Below, piece by piece: positions 1 through 14,200 of a stretch of 64,000 nt of DNA. Each line of letters begins with the position of its first letter. The first letter of the stretch is position 1. The stretch comes from Anas platyrhynchos. Taxonomy: Eukaryota; Chordata; Aves; Anseriformes; Anatidae. The notes under the pieces are model-generated. The model searched no databases. It saw only the letters and a program-made list of their open reading frames with translations, and was not told where the DNA came from. The DNA lies in assembly GCF_047663525.1 (NCBI RefSeq), contig NC_092613.1, positions 4,985,501 to 5,049,500 of the forward strand, in the 5' to 3' direction. The position numbers and the translations under genes were made by a program.

Positions 1-332
1 ACGCAGAGGGTGCCAGACACCGCTGTCACCCCTTGTCCCTGTGCAAACCTGCCCAAGGACGGGGCCGTGGGAGCACTGCAGGGATGAACACGGCGCTAGG
101 GCCAAGGCACTGCTCATTTCGCAGAGCTACGCCCTGCCCCAGGCATGCTCCCTGCGTGGCTCCCAGCCAGAAGCATTAAATCCTCTCCTTTCTCCCTCGC
201 GGTGAGGCCCCAGTGGGGACACCGCATCCAGTCCCGGCTTCGGGAGAGGGGAGGGAGAGTGCCCAGGGCAGCTGTGGGACGGGCAGGGGGCTGACAGACC
301 TGCGGCTGTTCAGTTTTGATGGCAAAGGGCTG

Positions 333-400
333 AGAATCATAATCACAGAATTGTTTAGCTTGGAAAAAAAAAATCTCCAAAACCATCTAGTTCGACCTGG
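333..400 (-). repeat. CR1 LINE 3'-end fragment (decayed)
   Basis: The stretch reads like the reverse complement of the 3' end of an avian CR1 retroposon: AATCATAATCACAGAATTG, then a diverged copy of the 'GGTTGGAAGGGACC' segment in which an A run has expanded, then CCATCTAGTTCGACC. CR1 elements lack a poly(A) tail and end in short ATTCTRTG-like repeats, which fits the AATCATAATCACAGAAT start seen here. Similarity may extend to about 480 but fades. No reverse transcriptase reading frame is present, so this is a typical 5'-truncated dead copy. It is the main lineage clue (bird or other sauropsid) in the window. Confidence 0.65.
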
Positions 401-3400
401 GAGGCCACGGCACCTCCAGATGCACCAAAGAGGAAGGGAGCAGCCTGGCCTCTGTCACCACGCTGCAAAGCATCCCTTGCAAACAGGACATGCCATTTTT
501 GTTGTAAGCTGTTATCCCCCCTTTAATTCAATCCCTGCCCACCCACCCCAAGAGGCTGCAGAGCGTGGGGCTCACCTGCCTGGTCTCCAAGCCAGGGGGC
601 CGAGTCCTGTAAAAAAGTGGAAGGCGTTTGGATGTGCTCAGCAGGGAGCTGAACGGAACAAACGTGGAAAAATGCACCGAACAACGAAGCTCCAGACCCA
701 GTAAGACTCAGCTGAGGAAGATCTATATGGTCACCAAACAGTGCCCTGCCCTCTGGGCATCACTATCTTGCTGGGGAGAAATTTGGAGCCCCTGTCACAG
801 CCCACCGCTGTCACAGAAAAGTCCTGGCAACCCTGGTAAGCGCATGAAGTATATTAAAGATGACAGCATAGACCGGAGCCTGGGCAAAATGATAGCAGCA
901 GGAACGTGCTTGACTCACGGAGGAAGCAGAGGCCAGCTCCGGGGGACTTCACCTGCTTCCTTCTGCAGCTCCTCCAAGCTCCCTTCCCCTCCGCGCAGAG
1001 CCGTGGCGGAGCTGTGGATCCCCCCCAGATCCCCAGCAGCTCACAGGCACGTTTTCCCCACCACTACACTCACATGGGCACGCATGTGTGCTGCTCCAAG
1101 GCCAGTGGCCGCGCGTGGGTCTGCGGGGAATATTTTACAGTTGCTGCATCCAGGCGGCAATTCTCGCCCGCGCTGCCCCGACATTCAATAGTAGCGCAGG
1201 CAGCGAGTCATGGAAAGAAAATGTGTTCAATGCCTCCCCTCCCCATGGACAGCAATCCCTTGTGCACACGCAGGCATGTGGAAATCATTGCCCGGAGACC
1301 AGCGCTGCAGTTCAGCAGAGGGCTTTGCTTTAAAGGCTGGCTGCTAAGGCAAGAGGGCAAACGGCCCCGTGCTTGAGTGCCCAGCCTGGTGCGTCTGGAT
1401 CTGCTCTGACCGAGTGCTGAGGGGGCCGGCTGCAGCACTGCTGTCCTTGGGAAGGTGCCTGCTGCTGCAACGTGAGGCTTGGTCTGCGCCTGTGACCGTG
1501 CACGGGGTTAGCAAGGGGTGCAGGGGCTGCAGGTCACCCCAACAGCCACCCCAACAAACCACATCTCTGCTGGGTGCCTGCAGCTCCACGGACTCCGGCT
1601 ACATGTATGGGCAAGGCACAACGAATTTTGTTATTCCCTTTTTACAGGCAGCAGGAGAAAGGGATGCAAGCTCATCAGCCCTCAATGCAGCCTAGAGCCT
1701 GCTCCCGGTGCCAAGGGAGCTCCTCAAGGTCACCCTGCAGGTGCCCTACAACCCGCACCCCGAGCCCTGCTGAGCCCCGTTCTGCTGCTGGCCCACGCAG
1801 GACCTGGCTCCCTGTAAGCACCGCTTGCCTTGCAGCTGCAGGCAGCGTAAATCGCTGCACAAGTCAGCCTGCTGCATGCTGCACACAACACAAAGTCACC
1901 GTCCACAAAGCGGGGCTGGCCAAAACACAGCTGGCCACGCAGCCGTCAGGCCAACAGCAAACGGGTGAATCCACCAGCAGCTCCCCTTAATTTTGTCCGT
2001 GGAGCATCACCATAACAACAAACCCTCCAATCCAGGACAGGGATCCACGCACTTAGCAACCAGAAGCTGCCAAATTATCAGAAAGTACAAAAGATGCTCC
2101 AAGGATCTCCTCCAGGATCCTGCTGCAAGCGCACCCGCTGCACAACTCCTGCGGCACAATGGACAAAGCCAGAAAAAAAAAACACAAAACCATACAAGAG
2201 AGAGTACAACCAATACCAAACCCTCTCCCCCAGCAAGGATCTCTAGAGAAAAACCATCCACTGCCCTGCCAGCGGTGCCATCGGAGGTGAGCCTGGTTTT
2301 GGGGTGTGACATTTGGCTCAGGGCTGTGTTCGCCCCCCCTGCTCCGCAGCAAGGCGAGGCGCTGGGCTGGCACCACCCGGCACGCTCAGGTCCTGCAGAG
2401 CCTCCCGGTCTTCACAGGGCCACAGAACCTGGAGGAACCGAGCACAAGTGCTCTGCCTGAAGGTCTCCAGGTGGGCTCGGCGGGTGCTTCATGGAGGCTG
2501 AAGCATCGGAGCTGTGCAGAGAGGAGCCCAGGGGCCAGCGCTGGGCAGCTGCTGCAGTTTGAAAGCAGCCAAACCCAGCCCCAGAGGAATTTGCTCCTGG
2601 GAGCAGACCTTGTCCCTCATGACCCTGTATGAAGCAAGCCCAGGGAGGAGGTAAGTTATGGGTTTTTTTTTTAGGGAACAATCCATCTCCATCCCAGTGA
2701 CTCACTGACAAGCTTCCCTTTTCGAGGCAGTTTGCAGGGTGAGCTGCAGGGTGAGCAGCCCATCCCCGCTCTGCCTGGAAGAGATGAGTAAGTGTCCCAA
2801 GGGACTTCAATCCGCTTCCTCTTGGGACCAGGGTCACAGTTCTGCGGGGAGATGTGCCCGGCAAACCGAGCTGACCAAGTGCTTCTCCTCTTCAGTGCGC
2901 ACCAGGAACACCAGCAAAGCACCCGGCGTTTCCCTGCCAGCAGAAAGTGGGAGTCCTTGGTACCAGGCATACAAGAAATACTCTGCAATTCGGAGCAGAG
3001 CATCAGAGGGGGGTTTCCAGCCCAAACCACCGAGACCCCCATTAGCAGGGTGCAACCTCTGGCCTGGGCAGTGCAGGAGGTCTGGCTGGAGAACCACACG
3101 GGCTCTCCCCAGCCTGCTGCTGGAGCGAGGGATGGATGGAAAAGGAGGAGCCTCAGCAGCGGGCTGGCACTGTTCAACAAGAACAGCTTGGGTGTCACCA
3201 GAAAGGGACTCCCTCACTGCTGACTTTGACAGCCTCAGGAAGCTACGCCAGGATTTGCTGCTTGCCTCGCAGCCTGTTAGCTATTTTCAGCCCAAATGAG
3301 TGATGTAGCCCGGCTCTGGCTTCCCAAAACACCGATGCAGGCGTGAGAGGGATGATAAACGCGAGAAGGCTTCCAAAAAAGAGAGCCAAGAGAGGGTTTG

Positions 3401-3710
3401 ACCCTCAGTGCCAGACACAGGCACAGGAGGGGGCACAGAGCAATGCACCCTGGAGAGGGCAGAAGTGGAAGGGGCACGGCCAGGGGGGCTTGGCAGGGAG
3501 AGCAGTGGGTGCATCCCCCCTTCTACGAATGTGCCAGCCGAGCTCGTGGTGCCTGGGAGCTGCTCCAGCCCCCGCGGGTCTGTCACTGCTGCTGGAGCTG
3601 ATGTTCTCCCCCGGCGCCTGCTGCTGTAATCGGGGAATTGGAGCAGATGGCAGCGGTTAGCTGAAAGGAGGAAAATCGCATCCACGGCTGCCACGTGCTG
3701 AGAGCAAGCT

Positions 3711-3755
3711 CTTCCTTCCCAAACCCTTCCTTCCCAAACTCTTCCTTCCCAAGCC
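3711..3755. repeat. 15-bp minisatellite, three copies
   Basis: The core CTTCCTTCCC recurs at 3711, 3726 and 3741, giving a 15-bp period with small changes in the last five bases (AAACC, AAACT, AAGCC). A fourth, degenerate pyrimidine-rich unit follows. The tract is strongly pyrimidine-biased on the + strand. Confidence 0.85.
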
Positions 3756-6700
3756 CCTTCCCTCTTGGGAAGCAGCTTGGGGGCTGAGGGTGCTGTGATC
3801 AGAGGGGAGCTGCTCTGCAGGGCTCTGCAGCCGCAGCACCCCAAAAAGTGCCCGGCTGCTTTTCTCTCTTCTGAGAGAAAATAAATCAGGCTAGGGCAGG
3901 TGAGGACCTTGCCCCGTCCTTCCCAGCAAACATGTGCGCTGTGTGTTTGCAGACGTGCAAAGGTCACGATGGGCAGAGAGGCATTCCTGGGGGGGGGGAG
4001 ATGAAGCCTCGTGGGCCAGCCCGCATCCCAGGAGCTCCGCTCTGGGCTAAACTGGTGCTGGGGTACCTGGCAGGGAGGAAAACACCAATTTTCTGGTGCA
4101 TGCAGCCCCCTGCGAGGCAGGCTGTGGGGAGAACCTACAGCTCCTCGGAGCTGTCTGCAGCTGTGATTTCCTTGGCTCTGTCATTCCCCAGGCTCTCCCG
4201 GCGTGTTGGGTCCCCTCTCCTGCTCACCTGCTGGAAGCACAGCCTGAAATCATCTTCCCTGGCAGGCTGCAGAGGAACTTTCCTGCTGGCTTCTTCTGGC
4301 TCTGATCCCTCCTGACACACGCTGCCTGCCCTGCAGATGGAGCGGCTGCAACCCAGCACCATGCGCGCCCTCAGCCTCATCCTGCCCTCGTCTCGCTGAG
4401 CTCTGAGCATCCACAGCAGAGGGAAAGCCGCGGGGACACGCAGTCTTTGCAGTCATTTCCAAGGCACAGGGCTTAGGCAGGACTGTGCCGGGTAAACCTG
4501 TGCTCTCATCTCCCAGATTAAACCAATTAGCACCACAGAAGAGGTCTGTGCTTGCAGCTGCTGAGCCTGACTCTCCTTGTGCTCGTGCTGATTCAAGCCA
4601 GGAATAAATAAAGTCCGTAAAGGTACTTTGATGTAGAGCTGAGAGTGAGAGGAAAATACCAGTTCTGTTAGCCAGCATTCAGCCTTCACTCTCTTGCTTT
4701 TAGTGCTTCTCAAAAGCCCCTTGGGTATAACCAACTTATTTTTAGCTGTTTACTTATTAAACAAACGCAAGGGAAGGCTAAATGTCAAGGCATTTCTGCA
4801 TACCGAGACGGACTCTGCACATTCACTCTGTCACAGGCTGGGATGCTGGAACAAATTCACTGCTCTGGACCTGGGGGAGCAGCAGAGCCAGCCAGGGGAG
4901 GGCAATCCTGCCCCAGAGCTGGTGCTGCTTGTAGCATCCCCCCAAACATCTGGATGCTGAGCACCTCCCAGCTGGGGGAGCATCTATCAGAGCAGCGCAG
5001 CACCCACTGGATGGCTGTGTATGTCACCTCCTGCTGGGTTTTTACTATGTTTAACCCCTCCACACACACAGCTAATAAGGAAATGCCCAGCCTCAGAAGC
5101 AGAAGCAGAGAAGAGGTGAAGGGACTTGCCCAAGGGTGATGGGAATCAGGTGGCCGAGCTCTGGGCAGGAGCCTCTGTGATGGAGGCAGACCTCAGTGCC
5201 ATTTCCCTGCTGCTGACTCTTTTATCCTCTCCATTTATATCTCTCACAAAATATTGTGGGGACATATTTTCGGCATTGAGGATCTGCAGGAGAGGAGTAG
5301 TCTTGCTGCGCAGGCTGATGGCCATAAGGAGACCCACCGAGGCTCTGCAGCCTGCTTTGTGCTGGACCCTGACCGATGGGCTGAGCTCTCCTGGCTGGAA
5401 CAGGACCTCTGGCGTGTGCTGTGCCACGACAGCCTCCCGGCAGGCTGGTGCCAGCGATTTCTGCCCTCCTGGGAGGGCCAAGAGGGGATGGAGCAGCTGC
5501 CTGCTCGCCCGGCTGATAAGGCACAGCTGAGCGGCCGTGACTCAGCACCCAGAGCCCGTGGCAGGCATGTGCCAAGAGGTAAATCCAGCTCCCAGCTGGG
5601 TTACCTAGGTGCTGCCAGACCCTAAAAAGCAGGGATGGGTCTCTGCTGCCTTCCTCGGGTGGGAAGCAAGGAGGGATTGAGGCTCACAGGCTGCTGGTCG
5701 GAGCTGGGGGCTCTGAGCAGCTGGAGTCTGGATATCTGTTGGCTCCCCTCTGGGCAGGAAGGGGGTTCCACAGAGCTGCCGTAAATCCCTTTCTCTGTCC
5801 TGTTTGGAAGGGGAAAGAGAGGAGCCTGGTCAAATCTCAGAGAAGTCTGGGCTCTAACCAGGCTCAGCAGCTGCACAAACTGAGCACCAGGCAGGCTGTC
5901 TGTGTGGAGCAAGCACAGGGGACCCAGGGCATGGTGCACAGCCCCAAAATGCTGCCCTCCAGCCCTGAGCTCAACACCAGGCTCTTTCCCCTGGGCTGGG
6001 AGATCCCTGAGCTTCGGGAGATCCCTGCAGCAGGGATGGGTGAGACCCCCAGGGGTATCCACATCAATTTGGAGATGGTAGCGGGCAGAGAACCCCATGG
6101 GCAGCTGCAGGAGCCCTTCCCAGGAGATGGGGCTCCTGCCCTTGTGTTCTGTGTCCCTGCTCAGCCTTTCTCAGGTCTTTTTCCCACCCCACAGCCCCCC
6201 CCTCTCCGCTCCTTTGCCGTCCTGCCCCCCCTGCCGAAAGCAGAGGCAGGAGCCCCGCGCTCCCAGGGCACCGCAGGAGTTTTTGGAAAATGCTTCCACC
6301 TCGTGGCCCTCTGGAGAAATGACTGCCTGGGAGATGCCAGGATGCACCCCCACGAGCCCAGCCGGGACGTGCAGTGCCAAGGCTTTGCCACCCCGTTGCT
6401 CCTTCCACCAGTTCCCCCCAGGCTGAGCTGGGGAGGGATTGGAGCAGCCCCCATGCGCGCAGCCCACCCGTGGGCGCACGCAGACGCACGAGCGTGTGCC
6501 AGAGCTCAACCCGCTGCTGCCAGCCCCATGCTGCTGGGGGATGGCATCGCCACCCCTGCTTCTCCCCCAAAATCTGCAGCTGGGGGAAGGAAGGAGTGGA
6601 AAAGCCCAGGGTGCACGGTGGTGAGCACCAGCACCTTGTGGTCCCCATCCTGCTCCTGCCAGGGATGCCCTCTGAAACGCTGGGAAAGTGGGGAAGCCAC

Positions 6701-6803
6701 TTCTGCTCCCTGCAGGAGCTGCCTGGGCTCTTCTGCTCCAAGAAAAACCTCTGGCTTGCACCTGGGTTTCCCGCTAGCACACAGAAGTTTTGGCTGGTTT
6801 GGG

Positions 6804-6832
6804 TTTATTTATTTATTTATTTATTTATTTTT
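6804..6832. repeat. (TTTA)n microsatellite
   Basis: Six to seven uninterrupted TTTA tetramers end in a short T run. The repeat is embedded in otherwise GC-rich sequence. Confidence 0.95.
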
Positions 6833-9800
6833 GCACAGGATGGGGATGACACATCTGCAGGTTTGCTCTGGGCCACAACTGCTGCACTTCACGTTAAGTA
6901 TCTTTAAGACAAATGATCCCTCTCTCGCAATTCTCAGGTGTCGTCTCATTTCCCCCATAAAAAGCCTCTTGTCCTGCTGCCTGCTAGCGGATAGGCTTGG
7001 GAAAAACACTTTAAAACCCGGTGGTGCTTCCCCCACATGCTGTTACAGGAACCAGGTGGCTTTCGCAAGAACTCTGTTTCAGGACAGCTGCATCTCCCTG
7101 AAATATTCCACAGCGGACGGCCATCCCTCATCTCTGCCCCTGGTGGAGCTCAGCAAGTGTTACAGAAATCCAGCTCAATCTGCATTTTAGAGGATGTAAT
7201 CACTCTTAGAAACAGCTTTCTCCACATTCCCTGCAGCTGAGCTGCAACTCTCCTGGCTGTAAAACTTCTGCAGCGAGGGATGCGTTGCTCGGCTGTGCCT
7301 GTCCAGCAGCAAACCCAGCCTGAGCACACCACCGCTCACTTCTGGGAGTACGAAATGTCCTGCACCACGCTGTGATTTTGCAGGAATGCACCACGCTGTT
7401 CATCCGAGTGCTGTGTTAACACAACCAGCCCCTCTTTGGTGGTGTCCAAAATGTCTTGGTCAGCAGCTTCGCTGTTCTGCGAGGTTTTGCACCGCGGTTT
7501 TTGTCCTGGAAGCGGTGTCCCAGACCCAGAGGTGCTGCCAGGATCTTCACCCCATGCATCAGACACCCAGCAAAGCCCTTAGTGCCCAGCTGATAGGATG
7601 CCCTTGCAACCTCAGCTCTAGGGAAGAACCAAACAGAAGGATTTCCTGATGGGCTGTGCGATCCCAAGGGCCCCCTCTTTCCCTGCACAAAGGTGAATAA
7701 TTCACAATATTTGCTAGGCATGAGCAAGACTCAGCTTTGTTTGTAACAACAGCAGGGTAATGTGATTACATTTTTAGTAGTCTTCACTTTTGTTAAAAAA
7801 AAAAAAAAACAAAATCCATGAAGATGGCAAATCCATTTGCCATGCTCCTTATGTGCAAAACGCATCGGGATTGTTCCTCCCAACGCCAGCGAGAGAACCC
7901 CAGTGCCACGGCGATGCTGCAGGGGAACGGCCGAGCTGGACTCAAGAGGTGAAGCACACCCATCCTCACCAGGGCAGAGCTGCTTCTCCACCAGCATTTG
8001 GCCACCGCAGGCACTATGCTGCTGCTCCCCATGCTGATCTGCTGCGTGCAGATGTGGTAGGGCCGTGCTGAGATGTGGAAGCAGCGACGCTCCTGCTGTC
8101 ACCACCAGCGCTGCGCGCACCAGCAGAGCAGGCAGCCAGGCTGCTGGCTGCCCATTTGTGCTCAGACACACAATCCCTGACCCAGTCTCGGCTTGAACAG
8201 CCTGCAGAGTGGAAGATATTCCTGTGAGAGGTCGGTAATTAGCACAGGAGAGTGAGCAAACCTGCGGACGATCTGCAAGCACACCATGAAGATGTGGAGC
8301 TGGAGACGGTGCCTGCTGCCCAAAGGCACAGCACGGCTCCTCCTCATCACACAGGGGTTTGTCAACGAGGGGCTGATCTCTCATTTATTGAGGGTTTCAC
8401 GTTCTGCAGAAAAAGTGGCTAGGGTTGCAGAGGAAACTTTCCCAGCAGGACCTGAGCGAATCTCAGCCACTCCGTGTGTGTTTGGAGAGCTGGGGAGCCC
8501 TGCACGGCCACTGGACTCTCGCATTGCCTCTGACTTAAAGCTCAGCTTGGCGAGCTCGATCCTGCACGGGGATGGCAAGGAGCAGGTAGGCAGGAGTGCA
8601 AAAGATGACAGCCTGCCAGTCACCATATGCAGCACCGGCCCCAGGAAATTAAATCCCTGGGCCATATGCTGCGCGGCACAGGAGGGAGCGAGGGGTCTGC
8701 AGCAGCGTCTGCAGCTGCCTGAGCGCACCCGTGGCTGGGGGTTCATAACCCAGCAATATTTCGCTGCTCCCCGGTCTCCCCGGTGCTGAGCAGGGAAGGA
8801 TGGGGCCGGGGAAATGAAGGGAAGGATGACACGAATTCAGCCAGGCCCACTGGCAGAGCAGCCGTGCAGGCAGAGCCAATGGCTGCTCCTCGCCGTGAGT
8901 CCGTCCACCTCCACCCCCCCTCCCCGAGTCCTTAAGTCACAGCTTTGAACTCCCTCGGCGTTCAAAGCAAGCACGATGCTCAGCGTGAACAGAAGGACGA
9001 GCCTGGTGCTGGCAGGTACACAGCGAGGACGCTGAGCCCAGCAGGGCCGGCTGCTGAGACAGGTACGTGCCTTCCGAGGCAGGGCGCCGAACGCAATCGC
9101 ATTTGGGATGCAAACTCGGAGCCGACTTGAATTTTCCAGCAGGGGGAATGATGGAAATCTGGCTCCGTCGACATGATTCATCCCCCTTCCCACTGCCGCC
9201 ACCCCCCCGGCGTCCTCTCCCCACCCCTCGCAGCGCACAGCCCCCTGCTGCTGTCCCTCCTGCCCGCTGCCTTCGTGCCGGGTGTCCCTGTGCCAAGCGC
9301 GGGTGGCACCTGTGGGGCTGGTGGGTGCTGGAGCCGGGGTGCTGGGAGCTTGTGCCAGGCACTGAGCGGGGATCCCGGCTGGTAAGGACCATCCTTGGGG
9401 AGCTGGGTGCTGCCCTGCTCAGTGTGGGGGTGCTTGGGGTGCAGAGAGGGGCTCACCCGAATGGGTGCTGCCCCCCGAAAAGTGTCTGACACCCAGCGCT
9501 CCCGGGGTGGAGGGAGGGCAGGCAGTGAAGTGGGGGTGTCTGCTGAGTTGGGCTGTCCCCGTCCTCAGACTTTGCTCTCAAAGCATCCCGAGATGATGCT
9601 GTGTCCTTCTCAGCTGGTGCTCCTGCCCTAGGTAGGTTTGGGGAGTGGGGATGAGGAGAGGCCTGGCTGCAGGATGCCTCTGGGATGTGCCGGCGTTGGT
9701 CGTGCTGGGTGCTGGCCCTTTTTGGCTGGGAGGGTGCAGGATCTGCTGGCACCAGGCTGGAGGGTCCTGAGTGATGCCCAGATGCAGAGGGTGGTGGAGA

Positions 9801-11205
9801 TGGCACCGGTGTGGCCACGTCCCTCCACCATCCCTCGTTTGGTGGTAGAAGAAAGCGACTTCTTCCCCAGCACCACGTGGCTCGCAGCCCCCAGGATTTC
9901 CACGTAATTCGGTCTGACGTGTAGAAACGCAGGGCTGCTCTCTCAAACAGAATTTAAAGGGATTGGGAGTCATGGGGGTGCCCCAACCAGGACTCACAGG
10001 ATCTGCCTGGCTCCTGGGACAACTTCTGTGGTTTGGAGAAGCGAGGAGGCAACGTGCGCATTCACCAAACTCACAGCCTGGCGCTGCCCATCCCGGGGCA
10101 GGGGCTGCAGCTCGTGGCCCCGTTTCCCATCCCCTGCCTCCCGGTGCTGGAGCAGGGCTGGTTCCTGTGGCCGTGCTGATATAAATATTGTCTGACGACC
10201 CACTTTTGGAGCTGGTGCCATCAGGTGGCGCTTGGGAATAGGCAGCATCGCCGCGGGAGGCTGGGAGCAGGCACTTGTTGCTGCGAGCTCAGGGTGGGCA
10301 GGGGAAGGTGGCACCGAGGGTCGCCGGGCACCGAAACCCAAACCTCGGCCACTGCCAGGCGGCACGGGAAAGGAGAAAAGTCAGGGGGATGAACTGTGCA
10401 GAGTGATTTGTGCTGTGGAGATGGGAAGAGAAGCATGAAAAGTTTTTTTTCTCTCAGCTCCGAGGAGCGTGATTTTAATTATAGAGCGCTTCGTCAGATG
10501 TAGCCTTGTCTGGTGTGTGGCTCCAGCCCCGCAACCTTGGCAGGCTTTGCCTGGGCGAGCTGCCCCATGCGCGTGGTGTGACGTGGGGCTGAGGAAGAGA
10601 CCGCCCCAGGTGGAAGTTTTGGGGCAGGCTGGGGAGCCGTGGTGTGCTCGGGGCGTTTTTTGGGGGAAGCAGATGCTCGGGGTGCAGAGCAGCGTGCACC
10701 CTGTGGGCTCCAGAAACCTGCTGCTCCCCAGCCCTATAGCGCTTGGGACAAAACCCACAGCCCGATCTGCCCAGAAGGGCACAGGGCTGCCTGGATTTAT
10801 TCCCCGCATCCCACGTGCCACCTCCCCACACCAAACAGGGGTGGGAATCGGCTCCTGGTGCTTGGGGACAGCACCGGGCAGAGGTGGCCGGGTGGCAGCA
10901 TCTTGGTGGCCACGCTGCGGGCTGGCTGGCCCCGTGCCACCCCTCTCCACCAGGCAGGGGTTTGTCAGCCCCCCCCCGGGGCAGACACAGCCCCAGCACT
11001 GCCCGGCCCCCCCCTAACCTCAAGGAGAACCTCCCCGTGGCTTCAAAGGCAAGGCAGGGCTGAGAGGACAAAGAGCAGCGGCGTGGCTGATAAGGCTTCG
11101 GGATGTATTTAGGTGCATGAGGTGGTCTGGGGAAGCCCAAACACAAAAGGCATTTTTACAGCTTTGCTTAAGCGCACAGAGAACAGACAGAAACTGAGGG
11201 TGGGG

Positions 11206-11245
11206 AAAAAAAAAAAAAAAAAAAAAAAGAAAAAGAAAAAAAAAG
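11206..11245. repeat. Poly(A)/purine tract
   Basis: Twenty-three consecutive A residues are followed by A-rich sequence broken only by G, so the whole tract is purine on the + strand. No retroposed sequence was recognised upstream, so it is not an evident poly(A) tail of a processed copy. Confidence 0.9.
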
Positions 11246-14200
11246 AGCTGCTCAGACTAAAGTCAGAGCATTCACGTCGGGGTTTGCAGCCGGTTTCACC
11301 AAACTACCTCCAACAAAACTTCCACTTGGAGGCAAAAAAACACAAGCCCTGCTCAGGGGCTAGATGGGGGACCAGGGACAGGGCACAGGAGCTGAGCAAA
11401 GCTGAGCAAAGCATTTTGGTGGCCTTGTAGTGGTGTGAGCCTCGGGCCAGGCTGCTTTGGTTGGGCAGGGCCAGCTCCCACAGCTCGCCCACCTCTCCTG
11501 CCGCTCGCCCCGTGGCTGCGAGCATCGCCCGGGCTGCCCGTGGGGTGCGATGCTCCCAGCAGCAGCCCCGGCTCCAGCGCAAGGGCTCACGTCCCCTGTT
11601 AATCAGCATTTAATTAAAGGACATGCTGACATTTGGAAATCAGAAACAACTCTCCTGTGTGGGCTGCCTCTCTCTGCCGCTCGCCTCTTCTCTGAATCAC
11701 TCCCTGACATTTTGCCAGATTAGGATGCGACTCTCCCTCCCTCCTTCCTTGTAAAAATAAATTGAAAAGGAGATGCAAAAGGCACCGCCGCTCTCGAGGG
11801 AGAGGACGCAGGGGCTGGGGTTTCGCTGGGGAAAACTCCCGCTGTTCCCGGCGCTGCGGCAGCCTCGTGCACAGACCCCGCGGGGACGCTGGGCAGGGGG
11901 CTCTCACCGGCTCGGTGCACGGCAGCCAGGCGGCCCCCGTGGCCCCCGTGGCTGCTCTCCAAAGCCGTGCACCCCCGGAGAGCCATGTGGGCTTCTCAGG
12001 GCCCCCCCAGAAGCCCTGGGGGTGCAGCTGCAGGGACAAAAGCAGGCGGTGTGGATGCCCTGCGGGGACGCAGCATGCGAGGGGATGACACCCCCCTGCT
12101 CGCCCCCAACCTCCTGACCCCACAGCGGCAGCAGGGATCGTTCCTCTCGTGTCCTCTCCATCCTGCCGACCCCTTCCCTCTCCTCACATTTACCCCCACA
12201 GCCAAACCCTGGTTTTGCTCAGGCTTAGCCTCACCTGACCCCCCACCACTCACGAGCACCCCGCATGTGTCCCCCTTGCCATCCTTCCTTTGCCACCCCC
12301 CCTGTCCCCCCCAGCCCTCTCCCCTCGCATCGCACGAGCGAGAGCGCGGCGGCACCCAAGTGTGCTCCGAGGTGCCCCCCGCTCCCACACCTTCTGCTGC
12401 TCTTGAAACGGGGCCAGCGTTTTTGTTTGTCTGCTCGCCCATTGCCAGAGCTGGGAAAAACGCAAACAGCAGCGAGGGATGGGGGAGGAGGAGGGGTGGT
12501 GATGGTGGTGGGGGGGGAACCCTCACCGTTCGCTTCCCCTTGGCTGCTCATTTCAACCTTCTTTCAAGCAGAAATTACTCACATTAATCAAGAGTGAGAA
12601 TGTGTTTGCAGCCCCGCAGATTTGGCAGCGCGGAATCAAATTCCATCAGTAGCAGCAGGAGGACGGGAGCCTGTATCTCTGCTGTGCACAGCCTAATAGA
12701 GCCATTGCCAGAGGAAATTGGATCTGAGAACTCCCCTAAATTAATCTACCCTTTACAAAAAAAAAAAAAAAAAAATGCCAGGAGATCTACATGACAAATG
12801 AGTGTTTGCAACGGGAACTGATGCAAACACCCCGCACGTCGCTTCAGTGTGGATCTCCCCCTCTGCCAACACCTGCATGGAAAGAGGTACAAAACAACCC
12901 CGACCAGCGGGGCTGGGGGCACACGGGGGACCCCAATGGGCAAGTGGGGCCACGAGAGCTGCAGGGATGGGCAGAGGTGCAAAGACATCGCTGCCACTCA
13001 GCAACAAGCCCCTTTTTGCAGGCTCGGAGCTGGCTGCACCTGCACCGAGCATCTTGGTGGAGCTTGGAGGGATGCAGCCGGCCCCAGCAGCAGTGTGGGG
13101 CCATGGGGCAGAGCTGGGAGCTGCTGTGCCAGCCCCCACCTCCCTTACACCGTGGTGTGGGGCAGAGCAGGCAGCTGGAGGCTTCTGGGGCTGTGGCTGG
13201 CGTGCGTCATGGGGCCGGGGCGCAGGTGCCACAACCCAATCTGCTTTAATGGAGCTGCTGCTGCTCCAAGGTGATTGCTACTTTATTGGCTTATTTTTAG
13301 CCGCGCGGCCGAGCTGGGAGGAAGATGGATGGGTCTTGTCTTGGGAGAGACTTTTTGCTTGCTGTAGGAGCCCGGGCACAGGGCTTTGAAAGCTGCCTTG
13401 AAAACAGCCGGGGTGAATCTCCCCGAGTGTGGGGCTCACCGGGTCCTGCTCCTGCCCAGGGAGGGGTCCCAAGGGTGGGCATGGGCTGGGGGCTGAGCCC
13501 GTGGGCTGGGACAGCACCAAGTTATTGGGCTGGGAGGAGAGCAGTGCCCAGCAAGGGGCTGCCAACACAGCTGTTTGCAAAAACCCCCTGGTAAAGCACA
13601 AAATGCCAGGCGGTGGTTGGGACAGGGTCTGTCTGCTGGTTGAATCCTCACCTTTATTTCTTGGGTTTCTTAGCTCCCTGCCCCTTATATGGGGACTGAG
13701 CAGGGCCAGGTGAGAAGGAGACAAAGAGGACACCCGGTGCTTTCTTGGGACCACTGGGACTTGCACCAGGGCAACCTGGAGCATCTCTCGAGGAGCATCC
13801 CTGCGGAGGGAAATGCCTCCCCCCAGGTGCCTTGGGCACTGCGTGTGGGCTGGGTTTGCAGTCCGAGCAGGCTGGTGTGGTTGTGACTCGGTAGATGAGT
13901 CCTTCAGCAGGGATTTCAGATCTCAGACAAGTTTTCCAGTCGGGATTTCTGCTCCCTGGACAGATGTGCTTCGGGGGGTTTTGTTGCAGGAGCGTTGTCA
14001 GGTGTTTATGGCAAATACGCAGCAAGGTGGCGGGATATTATAGGAAGGGGAAAATAAAACACCTCGGCAGACAGCTCAGAAAGAGTGTGAACTCATTTTA
14101 AAAATGAAGAAGCCTGCATAGACAGTGCGTGGCAGTACCTGGGCATCTCTGCCTCCCCTGAGGCCGTGGGGACGGATGCCAGGAGGGGCGCAGCGCCCGT

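Noticed and set aside
5739-7190. 483-codon open frame on the + strand
   Set aside because: Long only because stops are scarce in GC-rich DNA. The translation has no domain, is rich in Trp, Cys and Pro, runs through the TTTA microsatellite as a repeated F-I-Y-L pattern, and overlaps long frames on the other strand.
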